Shown here piece by piece: positions 24,941 through 32,630 of a stretch of 54,135 nt of DNA. Location of the stretch: assembly GCA_900541715.1 (NCBI GenBank), contig UQLI01000011.1:1-54135 (forward strand). The letters run 5' to 3'. The notes beneath the pieces are model-generated. The model had not been told where the DNA came from. It searched no databases and saw nothing but the letters and a program-made list of their open reading frames with translations. This stretch comes from an uncultured Collinsella sp. Lineage in GTDB: Bacteria > Actinomycetota > Coriobacteriia > Coriobacteriales > Coriobacteriaceae. Every line of letters begins with the position of its first letter. The first letter of the stretch is position 1. A program made the translations under genes and the position numbers.

Positions 24941-26578
24941 ATGCGACATATCGATCGGATTATCCGCTCCAAGAACGTCTTTACCGCGCAAGACGGCATC
25001 GATACCGCCCGCGAGCTGGCGATTGCCATTGCAGGCGACCGTATCGTCGCAGTCGGTGCGCCCGATGACGTGATTGCCGCCGCTCCTGCCGCCACGTCGG
25101 TTATCGACTACGGCGAGCAGTTTGTCTGCCCCGGCTTTCATGATGCTCATCTGCACTTCTTCCATACCTCGGTCGGTTCCTCGCCGTACATGCTCATGGA
25201 TATGGGCACGTCCGAGGCGGCACTGGTGCAACATGCGCTCGAGTTTTCCCAGGACTTGCCCGACGACGCTTGGGTTGTGACGCAGGGCTGGCGCGATTAC
25301 CGTTGGGACCCGCCCGAGCATCCTAGCAAGGCGTCGCTCGATGCGGCATTCCCCGATCGTCCCTGCGTTATGTATTCGGGCGACGGGCACACGCTTTGGC
25401 TCAACAGCCGTGCACTCGAGGCGCTCGGCGTCACGCGCGACAGTGAGCCGCCGGCGGGCGGCAGCTACGACAAGGACGCAAACGGCGAGCTCACGGGCAT
25501 TGCTCACGAGGCAGCTGCTATGCAGCTGCTACCGCGCTGCCTTGAGTGGCTGGGCGAGGATCGCATCGCAAGCGCTTACGCCGATCAAATGAGGCGGATG
25601 GCCGAGCAGGGCATCACCTCGATATGCGATATGTCGCTCATGCCCATGCCGGGCTGCGATTTTATCCGCGATGACGTCTACGACAAACTGCAGGCAGCTG
25701 GCAAACTGGGCATCCGTGCCCATCTGTTCCCCACGTTGCTGGATGACCAATCGCGCTTAGAAGAACTGCAGACCCGCTACGCGAACAACGCGCTGCTCTC
25801 GGCGCCTGGTTTTAAGCAGTTCTTCGACGGCGTCTCGAGCGAACACACGGCCTATCTCACCGATCCCTATACCAACCCGCGCTTCCCGGGCGATCAAGGT
25901 CGCCTGACGGTTCCCGTCGAGCGCATGCGCAAGCTGGTCCTGGCGGCAGCCGAGCGCGGCCACACCGTGCGCATCCACGTTATCGGCGACGGCGCCATCC
26001 ATGCCGCACTCGATATCTTTGAGGAGGCGGCAGAGCTCTACGGCTTGCCCCAGCACGGCCATAATACGCTTGAGCATTTGGAGAATCTGCTGCCCGAGGA
26101 CATCGATCGTCTGCGCAAACTCAACGTCATTGCCTCGAGCCAGCCCTGTCATATCACACTCGACCCGGGTGGTCCGGAGCGCGACCTGGGCTTGGAGCGT
26201 AGCCGCATCATGTGGCCGTTTGCGACCTATAAGCAGCGCGGCATCCGCCAAGCCTTCGGCACCGATAGCCCCATCACAGCCGTTACCAGCATGAACGTGC
26301 TCTACACGGCTATCACCCGCCAAGACCCCCGCAGCCACTGGCCCGAGGGCGGTTGGCTGCCGAGCGAGCGTATCGATGCGGCAACGGCTCTGCGCAACTA
26401 CACCCTGGGCAGCGCCTATGCAGCGGGCGACGAGCAAAACCTCGGCAGCCTAGAACCCGGCAAATACGCCGACCTGGTAGTCCTGGACCAAAACCCACTC
26501 ACCATCGACCCCCAAGAACTCCAAGCCACCAAAGTCCAAGCCACCTACCTAGCCGGCAACCTGATCTACGAGCGCTAA
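24941..26578 (+). CDS. YtcJ-type amidohydrolase (amidohydrolase_3)
   Basis: About 545 residues, metal-dependent amidohydrolase fold: N-terminal beta part (SKNVFTAQDGIDTARELAIA), the metal motif CPGFHDAHLHFF, later HVIGDGAIHAALD, then HNTLEHLENL, and the catalytic Asp in FGTDSPITAVT, with the C-terminal cap GSLEPGKYADLVVLDQNPL. All metal ligands seem present. The start could be ATG 24929, 24935 or 24941; none has a strong ribosome site, and I chose the last because it starts directly at the domain. YtcJ relatives have unknown natural substrates. A strong GC-rich hairpin follows at 26692. Confidence 0.88.
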   Translation: MRHIDRIIRSKNVFTAQDGIDTARELAIAIAGDRIVAVGAPDDVIAAAPAATSVIDYGEQFVCPGFHDAHLHFFHTSVGSSPYMLMDMGTSEAALVQHALEFSQDLPDDAWVVTQGWRDYRWDPPEHPSKASLDAAFPDRPCVMYSGDGHTLWLNSRALEALGVTRDSEPPAGGSYDKDANGELTGIAHEAAAMQLLPRCLEWLGEDRIASAYADQMRRMAEQGITSICDMSLMPMPGCDFIRDDVYDKLQAAGKLGIRAHLFPTLLDDQSRLEELQTRYANNALLSAPGFKQFFDGVSSEHTAYLTDPYTNPRFPGDQGRLTVPVERMRKLVLAAAERGHTVRIHVIGDGAIHAALDIFEEAAELYGLPQHGHNTLEHLENLLPEDIDRLRKLNVIASSQPCHITLDPGGPERDLGLERSRIMWPFATYKQRGIRQAFGTDSPITAVTSMNVLYTAITRQDPRSHWPEGGWLPSERIDAATALRNYTLGSAYAAGDEQNLGSLEPGKYADLVVLDQNPLTIDPQELQATKVQATYLAGNLIYER

Positions 26579-26691
26579 GTATTCATGTCTTACCGTTAAA
26601 CGCGGCTCGGGCAGCTTATTTTGGGATGGCGCTCGAGTCGCGTTTGTTTGCAAATGGGGGGGTCGTTAGGAGCGTCCCCGCCCTGCTTGAT

Positions 26692-26729
26692 TTGGGCGCG
26701 GGGCGGAGGCGCCGCCGCCCCGCGCCCAA
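26692..26729 (+). terminator. GC-rich hairpin after the amidohydrolase gene
   Basis: Arms TTGGGCGCGGGGCGG (26692-26706) and CCGCCCCGCGCCCAA (26715-26729), perfect 15 bp, 8-base loop, followed by TTTGG. Just upstream (26661-26676) is GTCGTTAGGAGCGTC, a sequence also found in the loop of the hairpin at 36308. Confidence 0.7.
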
Positions 26730-26835
26730 TTTGGACAGCAGCAATGCTATCTCTAGGTGTTTTGCATACTTTCCATTACGAATTGCATAAAAAGGTTGGG
26801 ATGTTCTTCCGGATCCTGATGTACCCCCGCCCGCG

Positions 26836-27073
26836 CCGTGCAAAAAACGGAGTATTCAGCACCGCGAGCTCTGCCTGTGCCGCTGCGGCTGAGTAACGTT
26901 GCAGAGATTGACGTCATTTTGGGCTCCGGTGCGGCGCGAGGCACGCCTTTCTGTCCTGACGGGGTTTGCCTGCCGACCAAAATCGCTGGCCGAAGGCGTC
27001 TTTGGGACCAATATGGTGTGTCCGGCACGTATGCAGCCGTCCTAGTATGCTGAATACTCCCAAAAATGCACGG
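26836..27073. repeat. 238-bp element with 26-bp inverted ends
   Basis: The left end 26836-26861 consists of CCGTGCA, AAAAAC, then GGAGTATTCAGCA. The right end 27048-27073, reversed, consists of CCGTGCA, TTTTTG, then GGAGTATTCAGCA. Thus 20 of 26 positions match and the six middle ones are complementary instead, as if that segment had been flipped. The inside has no recognisable gene. Together with the next element it fills most of the 920-bp gene-free stretch 26579-27498. Confidence 0.6.
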
Positions 27074-27150
27074 TGCTCCCCAGGGGACCCGTGCACGCAG
27101 CGAAAACCATGCACATGTCGCTATCCGCATCGCCATTTTGCTGCGCTGAC

Positions 27151-27361
27151 TTTTCTGAATGCCGGGCCCGAATTAGTTAACCTGCCTCCCGTGTGGCTCC
27201 GGCGGGGCGGGGCATAAGGTTTATCGCGAGTTCCGCACGAGCCGAAGGCCACTTAATGTGGCCTTCGTGCGAGCAGGACTGCCCGAGCAGGAAACCTTAT
27301 GCCCCGCCCCGCCGGAGCCACACGGGAGCCACCGCTAAGTTATCCCCCGGCATTCAGAAAA
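27151..27361. repeat. 211-bp nested palindrome upstream of groES
   Basis: Three nested inverted repeats share one centre. The outer arms are TTTTCTGAATGCCGGG (27151-27166) and its exact complement at 27346-27361. The middle arms are 37 bp and perfect (27186-27222 against 27292-27328; inner part GGGGCGGGGCATAAGGTTT). The inner hairpin is GAAGGCCAC (27244-27252) against GTGGCCTTC (27258-27266). It contains no long open frame. It could fold into a large cruciform or RNA and lies 137 bp before the groES start. It could be a MITE-like insertion or an uncharacterised structured RNA. Confidence 0.85.
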
Positions 27362-27498
27362 TCTAAGTGCCAAAAAATAAGATTTTTTGACTCCGTGTTG
27401 TATAACCCGCCATTCGTGGGTACCATTCAACGCGTACGCAAACAAAAAGGGTTAATTCGCGTGGCATAACCGCGCGGCCCAAAAAGGAGGAGACAAGC

Positions 27499-27792
27499 AT
27501 GTCGTCTTTGAAGCCGCTTGCAGATCGTGTTCTGGTCAAGCCCGACGAGGCCGAGCAGAAGACCGCTTCTGGTCTGTACATCGCCAGCAACGCTCAGGAG
27601 AAGCCGCAGCGCGGCACCATCGTTGCCGTTGGCGCCGGCAAGGTCAACGACAAGGGTGAGCGCATCCCCATGGACGTCAAGGTCGGTGACGTTGTCATCT
27701 ACGGTAAGTTCGGTGGCAACGAGGTCAAGGTCGACGGCGAGAAGTATCTGCTGATGCGCGCCGACGACATCTACGCCGTCGTCGAGGCCTAG
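27499..27792 (+). CDS. groES: co-chaperonin GroES
   Basis: 97 residues, the usual length. The protein forms the heptameric lid on GroEL. Visible are LKPLADRVLVKPDEAEQKTA, the mobile loop SGLYIASNAQEKPQRGTIVA, and KYLLMRADDIYAVVE at the end. AAGGAGGAG precedes the ATG. I looked for CIRCE (HrcA) and HAIR (HspR) boxes in 27362-27498 and saw neither. TTGACT at about 27388-27393 may be a -35 element. groEL follows after 96 bp. Confidence 0.96.
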   Translation: MSSLKPLADRVLVKPDEAEQKTASGLYIASNAQEKPQRGTIVAVGAGKVNDKGERIPMDVKVGDVVIYGKFGGNEVKVDGEKYLLMRADDIYAVVEA

Positions 27793-27888
27793 CCTCGTCA
27801 GAATCTCTGATTCGTCTTTGAACGCGATCGTCGCATAGGACTCGGAAGCGGCGACGCGAGTCACATTTCTTTTGGAGGATTACCTACC

Positions 27889-29526
27889 ATGGCAAAGAAC
27901 ATTACGTTCAACACCGATGCCCGCGCTAAGCTCGCCAAGGGTGTCAACACTCTGGCCGACGCCGTTACCGTCACCATGGGCCCCAAGGGTCGCTACGTTG
28001 CGCTGCAGCGCACGTTCGGTGCTCCGACCATCACCAACGACGGCGTTTCCGTCGCCAAGGAGATTGAGCTCGAGGACAACATCGAGAACATGGGTGCCCA
28101 GCTGGTGAAGGAGGTCGCCACCAAGACCAACGACACCGTGGGTGACGGCACCACCACCGCAACCCTGCTCGCCCAGGCCATCGTCAACGACGGTCTGCGC
28201 AACGTCGCCGCTGGCGCCAACCCGCTGGCCATCCGTCGCGGCATCGACAAGGCCGTCAACGCCGCCGTCGCCGAGATGAAGAAGCAAGCCAAGCCGGTCG
28301 AGACCAAGGAGCAGATTGCTTCCGTCGGTACCATCTCTGCCGGTGACCCCGAGGTCGGCGAGAAGATCGCCGAGGCCATGGAGGTCGTGGGCAAGGACGG
28401 CGTCATCACCGTCGAGGATTCCCAGACGTTCGACATCACCATCGACACCGTCGAGGGCATGCAGTTCGACAAGGGGTACGTCTCCGCTTACTTCGTCACG
28501 GACAACGACCGCATGGAGGCCGTGATGAAGGATCCGTACATCCTCATCACCGACCAGAAGATCTCTAGCGTCCAGGACATCATGCCTGTTCTCGAGGCTG
28601 TCCAGCGCGCTGGCCGTGGCCTGCTCATCATCGCTGAGGACATCGATGGCGAGGCTCTGCCGACCCTCGTCCTCAACAAGATCCGTGGCGCCCTCAACGT
28701 CTGCGCCGTCAAGGCCCCGGGCTACGGCGATCGCCGCAAGCGCATCCTCGAGGACATCGCCGTCCTCACCGGTGGCCAGGCTGCCCTGGACGAGCTGGGC
28801 GTGAAGGTCGCTGACATCACCGCAGATATGCTCGGTACCGCTAAGTCCGTCACCATCTCCAAGGACAACACCGTCGTCGTCGGTGGTGCTGGCTCCAAGG
28901 AGGCCATCGACGCTCGTATCGCTCAGATCAAGGGCGAGATGGAGAACACCACCTCTGACTTCGACCGTGAGAAGCTCCAGGAGCGCCTGGCCAAGCTCTC
29001 CGGTGGCGTTGCCGTCATCAAGGTCGGCGCTGCTACCGAGTCCGAGCTCAAGGAGATCAAGCACCGCGTCGAGGATGCCCTGCAGGCTACCCGCGCTGCT
29101 GTCGAGGAGGGCATCGTCGCCGGCGGCGGCGTCGCCTTCATGGACGCTGCTCCTGCGCTCGACGCTGTCGAGATCGACGACCCCGAAGAGAAGATCGGCG
29201 TCGATATCGTCAAGAAGGCTCTGACCGCTCCGGTTGCTACCATCGCCAAGAACGCTGGCTTTGAGGGCGCTGTCGTGGTCGACAAGGTTGCCGAGCTGCC
29301 CGCCGGCCAGGGTCTCAACTCTGCCAACGGCGAGTGGGGCGACATGATCGAGATGGGCGTCCTCGACCCCGTCAAGGTCAGCCGCGTCACCCTGCAGAAC
29401 GCTGCTTCTGTCGCCAGCCTGATTCTCATCACCGAGGCTACCGTCTCCGATGTGCCCAAGAACACTCAGCTTGAGGACGCTATCGCTGCTGCTACCGCTG
29501 GTCAGCAGGGCGGCGGTATGTACTAA
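27889..29526 (+). CDS. groEL: chaperonin GroEL
   Basis: 545 residues, complete 60-kDa chaperonin: TVTMGPKGRYVALQRTFGAP, then TITNDGVSVAKEIELED, VGDGTTTATLLAQAIV with the ATP-binding Asp, and EEGIVAGGGVAF. The ATP loop reads MGPKGRYVALQRTFG where most GroELs have LGPKGRNVVLEKKFG, so Asn-Val-Val-Leu-Glu is changed to Tyr-Val-Ala-Leu-Gln. The C-terminus ends in a short QGGGMY rather than a long GGM repeat. GGAGG precedes the ATG. It is co-transcribed with groES and ends at the terminator 29607. A full-length open frame on the opposite strand is only a codon-bias shadow. Confidence 0.97.
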   Translation: MAKNITFNTDARAKLAKGVNTLADAVTVTMGPKGRYVALQRTFGAPTITNDGVSVAKEIELEDNIENMGAQLVKEVATKTNDTVGDGTTTATLLAQAIVNDGLRNVAAGANPLAIRRGIDKAVNAAVAEMKKQAKPVETKEQIASVGTISAGDPEVGEKIAEAMEVVGKDGVITVEDSQTFDITIDTVEGMQFDKGYVSAYFVTDNDRMEAVMKDPYILITDQKISSVQDIMPVLEAVQRAGRGLLIIAEDIDGEALPTLVLNKIRGALNVCAVKAPGYGDRRKRILEDIAVLTGGQAALDELGVKVADITADMLGTAKSVTISKDNTVVVGGAGSKEAIDARIAQIKGEMENTTSDFDREKLQERLAKLSGGVAVIKVGAATESELKEIKHRVEDALQATRAAVEEGIVAGGGVAFMDAAPALDAVEIDDPEEKIGVDIVKKALTAPVATIAKNAGFEGAVVVDKVAELPAGQGLNSANGEWGDMIEMGVLDPVKVSRVTLQNAASVASLILITEATVSDVPKNTQLEDAIAAATAGQQGGGMY

Positions 29527-29606
29527 GGCCGACAAGGTCTAGAACTCCCACCGGGGATCCGGGGGCGTGACGGGGGTTTCTCTCCGGAACGTCCTCGGTT
29601 AGATTG

Positions 29607-29654
29607 GGACCCCTTGTCCTGCTCCTTTGGAGCCGCGGGCAAGGGGTCCTTTTT
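29607..29654 (+). terminator. terminator of groES-groEL
   Basis: Arms GGACCCCTTG (29607-29616) and CAAGGGGTCC (29640-29649), perfect 10 bp, followed by TTTTT. Confidence 0.9.
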
Positions 29655-29729
29655 GTGCTGATGTCTTTATTTAATGAGGCGCTTTCCGCTTTGTTTGAAT
29701 GGTGATGTAAGAGGTAGGGCGCCGAGGAA

Positions 29730-31658
29730 TCAGAGCAGCCCTTTTGCTCGCTCGTTGTAGATTATATTGAGCTCCGATTGCATATACTCTTCTTTGAGCT
29801 TAGCAATGAAACGCGCGTCCGAGAACAGTCGGTAGACGAGTATCGCTGCGCCTCCGAGGTCGAGGCACTTGGGATTCTCTTTGATTAACGCCCGTATGAC
29901 GCTGCTTGAAGTTGCGATGGTATCGGACAGGAGGATGATTTTCTTGGTACGTGCTTGGTACATCTCGGTGCAGTAATCTGATCCGTCGTCCTTGAATATC
30001 AGTGAGCACCCGTGAAGTGCCGCTATCAACCAGTTGATAAGCGCGGCCATACCTGCCTGCGCGCCGACCTTCAGCACATCGCCGGTGCTGACGTATTTGG
30101 TAAGCACCTCGGTATGTGTTTTGTCGAGGATGAGATTGGCGAATGGGATCTGTATCCCGCACGGTGTGTACAGGTCTGTGCCGATGTGGATCAGCTGCTT
30201 GATTAGAGCAGCCGCGGCGGCATCCGGCTCGCTCACGACGCGTCTTCCCGCCGCAACCAGCATCTCTACAGTCCCAGCGGGCGCCCCGATCTGTGGATTT
30301 TTCCCAAAGGCGTCATAGGAGACCGAGTAGGTTGCGGGAATTCGTGCACCAATACCAAAAACGTTAGTATCTTTAACGCAGGTGATGCTGTTGGTCATGA
30401 TGTTAGATGTTCCGAACACGAGACCGAGCACTGGGTCGTGGCCGAGGGTCGCGAACCGGTGGTTTGCGCCCTTGAAGAGCCCGATGTTTTCTGCCTCATA
30501 GCGTGTCGCGTCGTAGGGCACTCCGCGTGAATTAAGAATTTGATGTTTTGAGGCGAACAGATGGTTCGATTCCCGTGGCATCCTGTCATCGAAACCAGAG
30601 AAGACACGACTTTGGAAGTTGTGCAGAGCGTGTTCTTTTACGTTGCCCGCTCCGGCACACTCGACCTCCGTCAGTGAGTTGATGATAAGAATGCGGGCGA
30701 CTTGGAGCATGGTTGCGGCGACGACAAAGGCGGCGTCAGCATCCTGCAGTCGCGTCCGCTCCTTGAACTCCCGGTCGATGCGCTGAAGGTTCTCGCCGTA
30801 CTCGCGGACGGACTTTTCGACTGCCTGCTCGGCCCGGCTCTCGTCAACGGCCATGCATGCCACCCTCGCCGCCATATAGTCGGCAAAGAGTCTGCAGGCA
30901 TGCTCCTCTTCTTCTGTCACCTGGCCGTCCGCCGCCGCGGCGACTTGCAACTGCTCGGCCATGGAGTCCAGCGACACGATGCTAACGTTGTCCAAGTAGT
31001 CCTTGACTTGGTCGAAGGACAAACCCTTGTCATCCGCGATGACCTGCACCTTTGTCTTGACGTTATTTGGGAGGCCGCCGTCCAGCTTGAGGTAATCGAG
31101 ACCCTCCTCGAGCCACTTCTGCTCCTCTTGGGAAAAGTCACCGTCGCAGCGCATCAGGAAGCAAAGCGTTGCCACATATGCGTAGATGAAATTGTGTCGC
31201 TTCTCTCCCGCAAGGTAGGCGCCCTGCTTGATTCCGTCACGGAAACCCTTGATACGTGCCCTGCGGAGTCGCGCGGAGAATGAGTTCTCCTTGATGGCAT
31301 TGATCCCGCCCTCCACGGTCGACGCCGCGTCGGACGCAAGGGACGATGCTCCTTGGGCCAGATCTACGGCGGCACCGATGGCAATTCCGCCTACCGCGTT
31401 CGCGGCCCCTATAATCGTTTTGCCTGCATCGGACGATGCAATTTGCTCGCCGGCACTCGACATACCTTCCGCAACCGAGCACATGGCGCTGCCGATGGCC
31501 TCGGATGCCGAGGTGGCCGTATCGACGATAACGTTTCCCGCGCCCTCAGCTGCATTCGTGGCGCCTTTGGCGGCGGACTCGATGGCCGCCGATGCGTCTT
31601 TTGCCATCTCACCGGCGGCTTGGGACAGAGCTTTTCCGAGATCAAGTTTTACTGCCAA
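29730..31658 (-). CDS. orphan multidomain protein with TerB-like region
   Basis: 642 residues, start TTG 31658 with AGGAG seven bases before it. Layout: residues 1-125 are Ala/Gly/Ser-rich amphipathic helices with a glycine-zipper-like hydrophobic part (TIIGAANAVGGIAIGAAVDL), able to touch membranes. Residues about 155-265 look TerB-like, an all-helical fold with two acidic turns CDGDFSQEE (171-179) and ADGQVTEEEE (243-252). Residues about 340-642 are not recognised, but contain the strongly patterned LGHDPVLGLVFGTSNIMTNS (406-424) and a hydrophobic helix GMAALINWLIAALHGCSLIF. TerB-like domains occur in stress, tellurite-resistance and phage-conflict proteins. It stands alone on the minus strand between groEL and the FMN riboswitch, with normal base composition. 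A defence or stress role is a guess. Confidence 0.6.
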   Translation of the reverse strand: MAVKLDLGKALSQAAGEMAKDASAAIESAAKGATNAAEGAGNVIVDTATSASEAIGSAMCSVAEGMSSAGEQIASSDAGKTIIGAANAVGGIAIGAAVDLAQGASSLASDAASTVEGGINAIKENSFSARLRRARIKGFRDGIKQGAYLAGEKRHNFIYAYVATLCFLMRCDGDFSQEEQKWLEEGLDYLKLDGGLPNNVKTKVQVIADDKGLSFDQVKDYLDNVSIVSLDSMAEQLQVAAAADGQVTEEEEHACRLFADYMAARVACMAVDESRAEQAVEKSVREYGENLQRIDREFKERTRLQDADAAFVVAATMLQVARILIINSLTEVECAGAGNVKEHALHNFQSRVFSGFDDRMPRESNHLFASKHQILNSRGVPYDATRYEAENIGLFKGANHRFATLGHDPVLGLVFGTSNIMTNSITCVKDTNVFGIGARIPATYSVSYDAFGKNPQIGAPAGTVEMLVAAGRRVVSEPDAAAAALIKQLIHIGTDLYTPCGIQIPFANLILDKTHTEVLTKYVSTGDVLKVGAQAGMAALINWLIAALHGCSLIFKDDGSDYCTEMYQARTKKIILLSDTIATSSSVIRALIKENPKCLDLGGAAILVYRLFSDARFIAKLKEEYMQSELNIIYNERAKGLL

Positions 31659-31843
31659 TTTGTTCTCCTGACATACGCGGGTTGCGCAGCGACCTCCTTC
31701 ATACTACTGCGCGGTGCGAAGCATTGGGTGCGTTGGTGGATTGATGATTACGGAAAATGGGACGCATCTCCATTCCGTTTCTCCCGCCACAAATTACCCT
31801 CGGCATACTTGCGCGAGCGATTGCTCGTGCTACACTTGCAAGT

Positions 31844-32029
31844 GCTGTTTCAGGGCGGGGTGGAATTCCCCACTGGCGGTAAATTGGGCGGTGCCAAAGG
31901 GGTACTGTGGCGCAGGCGAGGCGTCTGCGACCGAGCCGATGAGTCCGCGACCCGTGTGTGCGTTGGTTCGCATGCCGGCTGAACTGGTGAGATCCCAGTA
32001 CCAACGGTTAGAGTCCGGATGAAAGAGGC
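31844..32029 (+). ncRNA. FMN riboswitch (RFN element)
   Basis: All conserved blocks are present: CAGGGCGGGGTGGAATTCCC, CACTGGCGGTAAA, AGTCCGCGACCCG, CTGAACTGGTGAGATCCCAG and CCAACGGTTAGAGTCCGGAT followed by GAAAGAGG. The closing stem P1 pairs GCTGTTTC (31844-31851) with GAAAGAGGC (32021-32029). One arm region between about 31890 and 31940 is longer than usual. The GAGGCAGG just before the ribU start overlaps the 3' side of P1, so FMN binding would hide the ribosome site. The rest of the gap 31659-31843 holds nothing else recognisable. Confidence 0.95.
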
Positions 32030-32039
32030 AGGTGATCTT

Positions 32040-32630
32040 ATGTCTGAACAGTCGCAGCATATCCATTTTGAGAACACGAATAGGTGGAGCACCAAACAGC
32101 TCGTTACCATGGCGCTGATGTGTGCCTTGAGCGCGTTGTTTATGTATGTGCAGCTACCCATCCTTCCCTCGGCGCCGTTTTTGACGTATGACCCGTCGCT
32201 GGTGCCGGCGATGGTGTGCGGGTTTGCGTATGGCCCCGGTGCCGGTACCGCTGTTGCCGCTATGGCGATCGTTATCCATGCGCTCACCACGGGTGACTGG
32301 GTCGGCGCGCTTATGAACCTGGTTGCCACGCTGGGCTACATTCTGCCCGCGGCTATCGTCTACCAGAAGATGCATACCTATAAGGGTGCCGTGATTGGTC
32401 TGGTGCTCGGCGTCATTGCCGCTACGGCGTTGTCTATGGTCGCAAACCTTACCATTGGCGTATGGTTCTGGTATGGCTCGGTCGATGTGATCGCCCCGCT
32501 TATGATTCCTGCCGTGCTGCCGTTCAACCTTATCAAGACCGTGCTTAACTCGGTGTTGACGCTAGCGGTGTATAAAGCAGTCTCCAACCTCATCACGCCT
32601 AAAAAGGACCAGGTCAAAGGCCGCGCATGA
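32040..32630 (+). CDS. ribU: riboflavin ECF transporter substrate-binding subunit RibU
   Basis: 196 residues with six membrane helices, the S-component that binds riboflavin and docks on a shared ECF module. Marks: TKQLVTMALMCALSALFMYV in helix 1, FLTYDPSLVPAMVCGFAYGP after it, and LPFNLIKTVLNSVLTLAVYK in helix 6. The start at ATG 32040 lies within the expression platform of the FMN riboswitch, which identifies the substrate better than the protein alone. The stop overlaps the ATP-binding gene (ATGA). RibU normally shares its ECF module with other S-components; here the module genes are in the same operon. Confidence 0.93.
   Translation: MSEQSQHIHFENTNRWSTKQLVTMALMCALSALFMYVQLPILPSAPFLTYDPSLVPAMVCGFAYGPGAGTAVAAMAIVIHALTTGDWVGALMNLVATLGYILPAAIVYQKMHTYKGAVIGLVLGVIAATALSMVANLTIGVWFWYGSVDVIAPLMIPAVLPFNLIKTVLNSVLTLAVYKAVSNLITPKKDQVKGRA

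Noticed and set aside
24773..25507. N-terminal extension of the M20 peptidase frame
   Set aside because: The frame stays open upstream, but it runs antisense to the amidohydrolase, and a good ribosome site marks the start at 24772.
27362..27498. Search for CIRCE or HAIR heat-shock operators before groES
   Set aside because: No TTAGCACTC/GAGTGCTAA or CTTGAGT/ACTCAAG pairs found, so no operator is claimed.
27880..29535. Open frame of 551 codons antisense to groEL
   Set aside because: It mirrors groEL codon by codon, gives low-complexity Leu/Val/Asp-rich protein, and has no ribosome site; a GC-rich codon-bias shadow.
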